A DNA stretch of 46,433 nucleotides. Origin: Tannerella sp. GTDB taxonomy: Bacteria; Bacteroidota; Bacteroidia; Bacteroidales; Tannerellaceae. Positions within the stretch are counted from its first letter, which is position 1; every line of letters starts with the position of its first letter. A program made the position numbers and the translations under genes. The DNA lies in NCBI RefSeq assembly GCF_030528505.1, contig NZ_JAUMYS010000016.1:1-46433 (forward strand). The letters are read 5' to 3'. The notes under the pieces were generated by a model, which ran no database searches, was not told where the DNA came from, and saw nothing but the letters and a program-made list of their open reading frames with translations. Shown piece by piece: positions 42,259 to 46,433 of this stretch.

Positions 42259-43425
42259 ATGAAATCTTTTCGACAACAAATAGAACGATTGCAACACCTA
42301 CACGAGCGACTCATAACCCGCCCGAATAAATCTCTTCCCGAATCTAACGGTTGGTTCTCACGATACGAATTTCCTGTTCTCACCGCACTACATACCCCCG
42401 TTTTCTGGCGTTACGACCTGGATGAGAGAAGCAATCCGTTTCTGATGGAACGCATCGCGATGAACGCTGTGATGAACGCCGGAGCCATCAAGTGGAACGG
42501 GAAATACATCTTGATGGCTCGTGTGGAAGGGGCAGACCGAAAATCGTTTTTTGCCGTTGCCGAAAGTCCCAACGGGATTGACAACTTCCGTTTTTGGGAC
42601 TATCCTGTAACCATGCCTGTGAATGACCCTGCGGAAACCAACATTTACGATATGCGGCTTACCCCGCATGAGGACGGATGGATGTACGGCGTCTTCTGTG
42701 TGGAAAAGCTCGATCCGGCCGCACCCAAAGGCGACCTCTCGTCTGCGCTGGCTTCTGCAGGCATCGCACGTACCAAAGATTTGAAAAATTGGGAACGGCT
42801 TCCCGATATAAAATCGAAAAGCCAGCAACGAAACGTAGTACTTCATCCCGAATTTGTGAATGGGAAGTATGCTCTTTACACGCGTCCGCAGGATGGCTTT
42901 ATCAACGCCGGAAACGGTTTCGGTATCGGCTGGGCATTAACGAACGACATCACCAATGTTCAAATTACGGACGAGCGAATCATCGATCGCCGTTACTATC
43001 ACACGATCAAAGAGCTGAAAAACGGAGAAGGACCCGCGCCCATAAAAACCGATAAAGGATGGCTGCATCTGGCGCACGGTGTGCGAAATTGTGCCGCCGG
43101 ATTGAGATATGTATTGTATTTGTACATGACCTCGCTTCAAGACCCGGCACAACCGGTTGCCGCGCCGGCCGGATATTTTATGGCGCCCGAAGGGGAAGAG
43201 CGTGTGGGCGACGTCTCCAACGTGCTTTTCTCCAACGGATGGATTGCCGACAACGACGGAACGGTGTACATTTATTACGCCTCGTGCGATACGCGCATAC
43301 ATGTGGCGACCAGCTCTATCGACCGCCTGGTGGACTATTGTTTGAACACTCCCCAAGATGGTTTGACGACGGCGGCATCAGTAGAAACGCTGAAAAAGTT
43401 GATCGACAAAAACCTCAAAAAGTAG
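42259..43425 (+). CDS. GH130 4-O-beta-mannosyl-glucose phosphorylase
   Basis: A 388-residue cytoplasmic enzyme with no signal peptide. Five-bladed propeller motifs of GH130 are present ([44 protein letters not shown]). The general-acid Asp is Asp131 in TNIYDMRL, the same position as in the characterised B. fragilis enzyme. The predicted reaction is mannosyl-beta-1,4-glucose plus phosphate giving mannose-1-phosphate and glucose, saving one ATP per bond. The adjacent epimerase and symporter support GH130 subfamily 1 rather than a mannobiose or mannan phosphorylase. ATG at 42259 is chosen because it keeps the family N-terminus intact. Confidence 0.92.
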   Translation: MKSFRQQIERLQHLHERLITRPNKSLPESNGWFSRYEFPVLTALHTPVFWRYDLDERSNPFLMERIAMNAVMNAGAIKWNGKYILMARVEGADRKSFFAVAESPNGIDNFRFWDYPVTMPVNDPAETNIYDMRLTPHEDGWMYGVFCVEKLDPAAPKGDLSSALASAGIARTKDLKNWERLPDIKSKSQQRNVVLHPEFVNGKYALYTRPQDGFINAGNGFGIGWALTNDITNVQITDERIIDRRYYHTIKELKNGEGPAPIKTDKGWLHLAHGVRNCAAGLRYVLYLYMTSLQDPAQPVAAPAGYFMAPEGEERVGDVSNVLFSNGWIADNDGTVYIYYASCDTRIHVATSSIDRLVDYCLNTPQDGLTTAASVETLKKLIDKNLKK

Positions 43426-43429
43426 CGTT

Positions 43430-44851
43430 ATGTCTTTCGAAAAAATCAGTCTTCGGGAAAAAATCGGATACGGATTAGGGGACGCGGCATCTTCTATGTT
43501 CTGGAAAATATTCGGGATGTATGCTCTGTTCTTCTATACCGATGTGTTCGGTATTACTGCGGCAGCGGCGGGAAGCATGTTTCTCGTTGTCCGCCTGATC
43601 GATTCTGCAACCGATCTGTTGGTCGGAATCCTCTGCGACCGTACAACATCGCGCTGGGGAAAATATCGCCCGTACATCTTGTGGTTTGCCGTGCCGTTTG
43701 CCGTAATGGGAACAATCACTTTTTTTACGCCCGATTTCGGGCAAGCCGGAAAATTAGCCTACGCCTACGTTACCTATTCGCTGATGATGCTCGTTTATTC
43801 TTTCGTAAACGTTCCTTACGCTTCGCTGCTCGGTGTTATTTCGCCCGATCCCAACCAACGCAACACGCTTTCCTCTTATCGGATGTCTTTCGCCTTTATC
43901 GGCAGTTTTATAACGTTTATGTTGTTGCAGCCGCTGATCGATTTCTTTGCCAGGACGTTCGACGCCGGCAGTACAACGCAATCCTCCGACTCCTCTGTCA
44001 GTACCTCCGCCGTGGGATGGGTGCTGGGCGTGGCTTCCATCGGAGCGATCTGTGTGATATTGTTTCTATTATGCTTCAATTGGACCAAGGAGCGCGTAAC
44101 TCAGATCGAAACGGACAAAAGCACTTCCGTGAAACAGGATTTAAAAGAGTTGTTCCGGAACGGACCTTGGTGGATTCTGGTTGCGACAGGATTGGCCGCA
44201 CTGCTTTTCAACGCCATTCGCGACAGCGTAGCCATTTATTTTTTCAGAGACTTTGTGGGCCTGAACTACAAAATGTCGGGGACAGGATGGGATATGGCAA
44301 CGACGTATTTTCTCGTGGGCCAGGCCGCAAATCTGATTGGCGTGATACTGGCTCCGACGTTGTCGGCAAAATACGGAAAAAAACGTACGTACATGATTGC
44401 CGTTTTCATGGCAGGCATATTCAGTGCGCTGTTTTACCTGATCCCCAAAAATTTCTTTCCGATTATGGCGTTTCAGTTCGTTATTTCGCTGTTCGCCGGA
44501 TATGTGTTGCCTCTGCTCTGGTCGATGTTTGCCGACGTCGTAGATTATCACGAATTGACTACCGGTCGCCGAACTACGGGATTGATATTCTCTTCGTCAT
44601 CCATGTCTCAGAAATTGGGTTGGGCATTCGGTTCCGCTCTCAGCGGATGGATACTTGCAGCGTTTCGCTATTCTCCCAATGCCGTCCAACAGTCGACCGA
44701 AACGCTTTTCGGACAGCATATGATGATGAGTTTAATCCCCGCCACATGCTGTTTTTTGGCATTTGTGGGAATGATGTTTTACCCCCTTTCGGATAAAAGA
44801 GTAAAAGAAATTACGGAAGAACTAAACCTCAAACGCCAACATGCAGGCTGA
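43430..44851 (+). CDS. GPH-family sugar:cation symporter (MFS)
   Basis: A 473-residue inner-membrane transporter with about 12 transmembrane helices. The glycoside-pentoside-hexuronide signature is clear: KIGYGLGDAASSMFW at the N-terminus, then DSATDLLVGILCDRTTSRWGKYRPYILW. It most likely carries mannobiose or short beta-mannosides from periplasm to cytoplasm with a cation. It lies 4 bp after the phosphorylase gene and overlaps the epimerase gene by 11 bp, so the three cytoplasmic steps should be made together. Confidence 0.9.
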   Translation: MSFEKISLREKIGYGLGDAASSMFWKIFGMYALFFYTDVFGITAAAAGSMFLVVRLIDSATDLLVGILCDRTTSRWGKYRPYILWFAVPFAVMGTITFFTPDFGQAGKLAYAYVTYSLMMLVYSFVNVPYASLLGVISPDPNQRNTLSSYRMSFAFIGSFITFMLLQPLIDFFARTFDAGSTTQSSDSSVSTSAVGWVLGVASIGAICVILFLLCFNWTKERVTQIETDKSTSVKQDLKELFRNGPWWILVATGLAALLFNAIRDSVAIYFFRDFVGLNYKMSGTGWDMATTYFLVGQAANLIGVILAPTLSAKYGKKRTYMIAVFMAGIFSALFYLIPKNFFPIMAFQFVISLFAGYVLPLLWSMFADVVDYHELTTGRRTTGLIFSSSSMSQKLGWAFGSALSGWILAAFRYSPNAVQQSTETLFGQHMMMSLIPATCCFLAFVGMMFYPLSDKRVKEITEELNLKRQHAG

Positions 44852-46070
44852 AATACGACGACTGAGAGAAGACGCTACACGCATTCTTACCGAGAACATT
44901 CTGCCGTTCTGGATGGATAAGGCAATTGATACGCAAAACGGCGGTTTCTATGGGCGCATTTCGGGAAGCAACCGATTGTTCCCCAACGCTCCGAAAGGGT
45001 CTGTGCTGAATAGCCGAATTTTGTGGACGTTTGCAGCGGCATACCGTCTGTTTGGGAAGAATAAATACCTGCAAACGGCAAAAAGGGCAAAAGAATATCT
45101 CATAAGCCGATTTTTCGACGAAGAGTTCGGCGGCGTTTATTGGTTGCTGGACGGGAAAGGGTGTCCGTTAGATACCAAAAAGCAGATATACGCCCAAGGA
45201 TTTGCTGTTTATGGGTTAAGCGAATATTACCGCGCTACGGGCGACGAAGATGCGTTGAACTACGCCATCAAACTCTATCGCTCCATTGAGCAAAACAGTT
45301 TCGATGCGGAGAAAAACGGATATCTCGAAGCCTTTACGCGTACCTGGCAACTCATGAACGATATGCGCCTGAGCGAGAAAGATGCCAACGAAGAAAAAAC
45401 GATGAACACCCACCTGCACATTCTGGAGTCCTACGCCCATCTGTTCCGAGTGTGGAAGGACAATTCGCTGAAGAAACAACTCAAAAACTTGATTGAGATC
45501 TTTTTGAATAAAATGATCGATCCCCAAACAAATCATTTGCGCTTGTTTTTCGATGCGGATTGGAACAACAAATCGGAAGTGGTATCCTACGGACACGATA
45601 TCGAAGCCACATGGCTCCTCCACGAAGCGGCCTTAACGCTTGCCGACGATGCGATGATACTTTCCGTGGAAAAAGTGTTGCCGCTCCTTTTGCACGCTAC
45701 CGAAGAAGGGGTGCAATCCGACGGAAGCATGGCGTACGAAAAAAATATCCGTTCGGGGCATCTTGACTCCGAGCGTCATTGGTGGGTGCAGGCCGAAACC
45801 GTAGTAGGCTTTCTGAACCATTATCAATATTTTGGGGATAAGTCATCGCTTGCCAAAGCATTGAATTGCTGGGAATACATTCAGGAAAATCTAATTGACC
45901 GGCAGCACGGCGAGTGGTATTGGAGCATCCTGCCGGATGGTTCGGTAAACCGCCGCGGGGATAAAGCCGGTATCTGGAAATGCCCGTATCACAATGGCAG
46001 AATGTGTATGGAGATCATCGAAAGAGCTGAGCTCCTTCTCAATTCCGCATCGCAAGAAGGGGAAGCTTAA
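44841..46070 (+). CDS. Cellobiose/mannobiose 2-epimerase (AGE family)
   Basis: A 409-residue alpha6/alpha6-barrel enzyme of the N-acylglucosamine 2-epimerase family. Residues match cellobiose 2-epimerases: Arg56 (NSRILWTF), His252-Glu255-Trp258 (SYGHDIEATW), the HWWVQAE segment and His384 (CPYHNG), with the same spacing of the His-Glu-Trp trio as in the Ruminococcus albus enzyme. In this pathway it turns mannobiose into mannosyl-glucose, the substrate of the GH130 enzyme. It is last gene of the operon, starts 11 bp inside the symporter gene and ends 17 bp before a terminator hairpin. Confidence 0.93.
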   Translation: MQAEIRRLREDATRILTENILPFWMDKAIDTQNGGFYGRISGSNRLFPNAPKGSVLNSRILWTFAAAYRLFGKNKYLQTAKRAKEYLISRFFDEEFGGVYWLLDGKGCPLDTKKQIYAQGFAVYGLSEYYRATGDEDALNYAIKLYRSIEQNSFDAEKNGYLEAFTRTWQLMNDMRLSEKDANEEKTMNTHLHILESYAHLFRVWKDNSLKKQLKNLIEIFLNKMIDPQTNHLRLFFDADWNNKSEVVSYGHDIEATWLLHEAALTLADDAMILSVEKVLPLLLHATEEGVQSDGSMAYEKNIRSGHLDSERHWWVQAETVVGFLNHYQYFGDKSSLAKALNCWEYIQENLIDRQHGEWYWSILPDGSVNRRGDKAGIWKCPYHNGRMCMEIIERAELLLNSASQEGEA

Positions 46071-46087
46071 TAGAGTTGGGAAGTGAC

Positions 46088-46123
46088 AAAGAGGCCGTCT
46101 CAAAACGAGGTAGCTCTTTTTTT
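46088..46123 (+). terminator. Intrinsic terminator of the mannan operon
   Basis: AAAGAG pairs with CTCTTT and an inner CTC pairs with GAG around AAAAC. A run of seven T follows (46117-46123). It lies 17 bp after the epimerase stop. Confidence 0.65.
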
Positions 46124-46192
46124 CAGATCAAGCGCTGCGTAGGTCGATTTCCCTTTGGCGGAAGCCGAGTGTTCGCAAGCCTATTTTGCCCC

Positions 46193-46292
46193 GTTGTTGT
46201 ACAACAATGACCTTCAAACAGCATGTTTTGCCCTGTTGTTGTACAACAATGACCCTTAAACAGCAGTTTTGACCCCGTTGTTGTACAACAAC
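46193..46292. repeat. Three palindromes at exact 42-bp spacing
   Basis: GTTGTTGTACAACAAT/C occurs at 46193, 46235 and 46277. The third copy is the perfect 16-bp palindrome GTTGTTGTACAACAAC. The intervening 26 bp are also similar (GACC-TT-AAACAGCA-GTTTTG), so this is a degenerate tandem repeat with a conserved dyad. No gene is present in 46124-46338. Confidence 0.7.
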
Positions 46293-46338
46293 GGCATAAA
46301 ACGGAACTTTCTGCCGCGCTGCCGTGTTCCCGTTACGT

Positions 46339-46433
46339 TTAAACCCAAATTACACGATAGACTGTTCGGCGTTTACCATTATTTAGTCATCCCTTAAAAA
46401 GCCCAATTTTCTTCGCCTTGTAAAACTTGGAAA
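46339..46433. mobile_element. Probable end of a second IS1380-type element
   Basis: TTAA (46339-46342) followed by ACCCAAATTACACGATAGA matches the left end of the element at 20206 (TTAA-ACCCAGATTCCGCGATAGA) at 20 of 23 bases. This suggests a related insertion sequence, or its relic, entering from the right. The remaining 72 bases differ from both ends of the first element and hold no recognisable transposase part. Confidence 0.5.

Noticed and set aside
43681..44796. A 371-codon plus-strand frame inside the symporter gene
   Set aside because: Alternate-frame shadow rich in Arg/Cys, while the symporter frame has complete GPH motifs.
46091..46105. GAGGCCGTCTCAAAA as an end of another IS
   Set aside because: Similar strings occur at some IS ends, but here it is part of a terminator hairpin with a T-run and no partner repeat was seen.
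46193..46292. CRISPR array
   Set aside because: Only three short repeats, the spacers resemble each other, and no cas gene is near.

Overview
The window reads as chromosomal DNA of a Bacteroidales bacterium, probably Tannerella- or Porphyromonas-like. The evidence is SusC/SusD pairs, a FecR-type anti-sigma system, a GLPGLI-family protein, promoter boxes of the TAnnTTTG type, few Shine-Dalgarno sequences, and a giant secreted protein with a type IX secretion (T9SS) tail. The genus is inference. No rRNA, tRNA or CRISPR array was seen.

Layout. 1-512: gene-free, with two copies of a 90-bp palindromic repeat and AT-rich inverted arrays. 513-2589: an ECF sigma / anti-sigma / DUF4097-like operon whose genes overlap by 4 bp. 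2590-3457: gene-free but structured, holding a long inverted repeat, four 22-bp tandem repeats, a promoter-like box and a run of 13 C. 3458-9244: a 1928-residue T9SS cargo protein. 9574-12345: an S9 prolyl-oligopeptidase-family peptidase. 12419-14042: a sigma-70 / FecR pair. 14071-17558 (minus): a GLPGLI protein and an outer-membrane barrel protein, divergent from a histidine kinase / response regulator pair (17732-19869). 20074-21814: the 5' stub of a TonB-receptor-like gene cut by a 1401-bp IS1380-family element with a frameshifted transposase. 21815-22249: a stand-alone HD hydrolase. 22374-24941 (minus): a metal-type TonB receptor with an HMA-domain partner. 25076-31500: ADP-forming acyl-CoA synthetase, then sbcD and sbcC.

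The most coherent system is the beta-mannan utilisation locus at 31542-46070: AraC regulator, GH5, CE7-type acetyl esterase, SusC, SusD, surface glycan-binding protein, GH26 mannanase, GH130 phosphorylase, GPH symporter, cellobiose/mannobiose 2-epimerase. The predicted flow is surface cleavage and deacetylation of (gluco)mannan, SusCD import, symport of mannobiose into the cytoplasm, epimerisation to mannosyl-glucose, and phosphorolysis to mannose-1-phosphate plus glucose. There is no alpha-galactosidase or beta-mannosidase, which fits acetylated, weakly branched glucomannan. The GH5 and SusC promoters share a 22-bp sequence (19/22 identical) at almost the same distance from their -7 boxes, a good candidate for the AraC operator.

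The last 360 bases hold the operon terminator, three copies of a 16-bp palindrome exactly 42 bp apart, and what looks like the end of a second IS1380-type element running out of the window.
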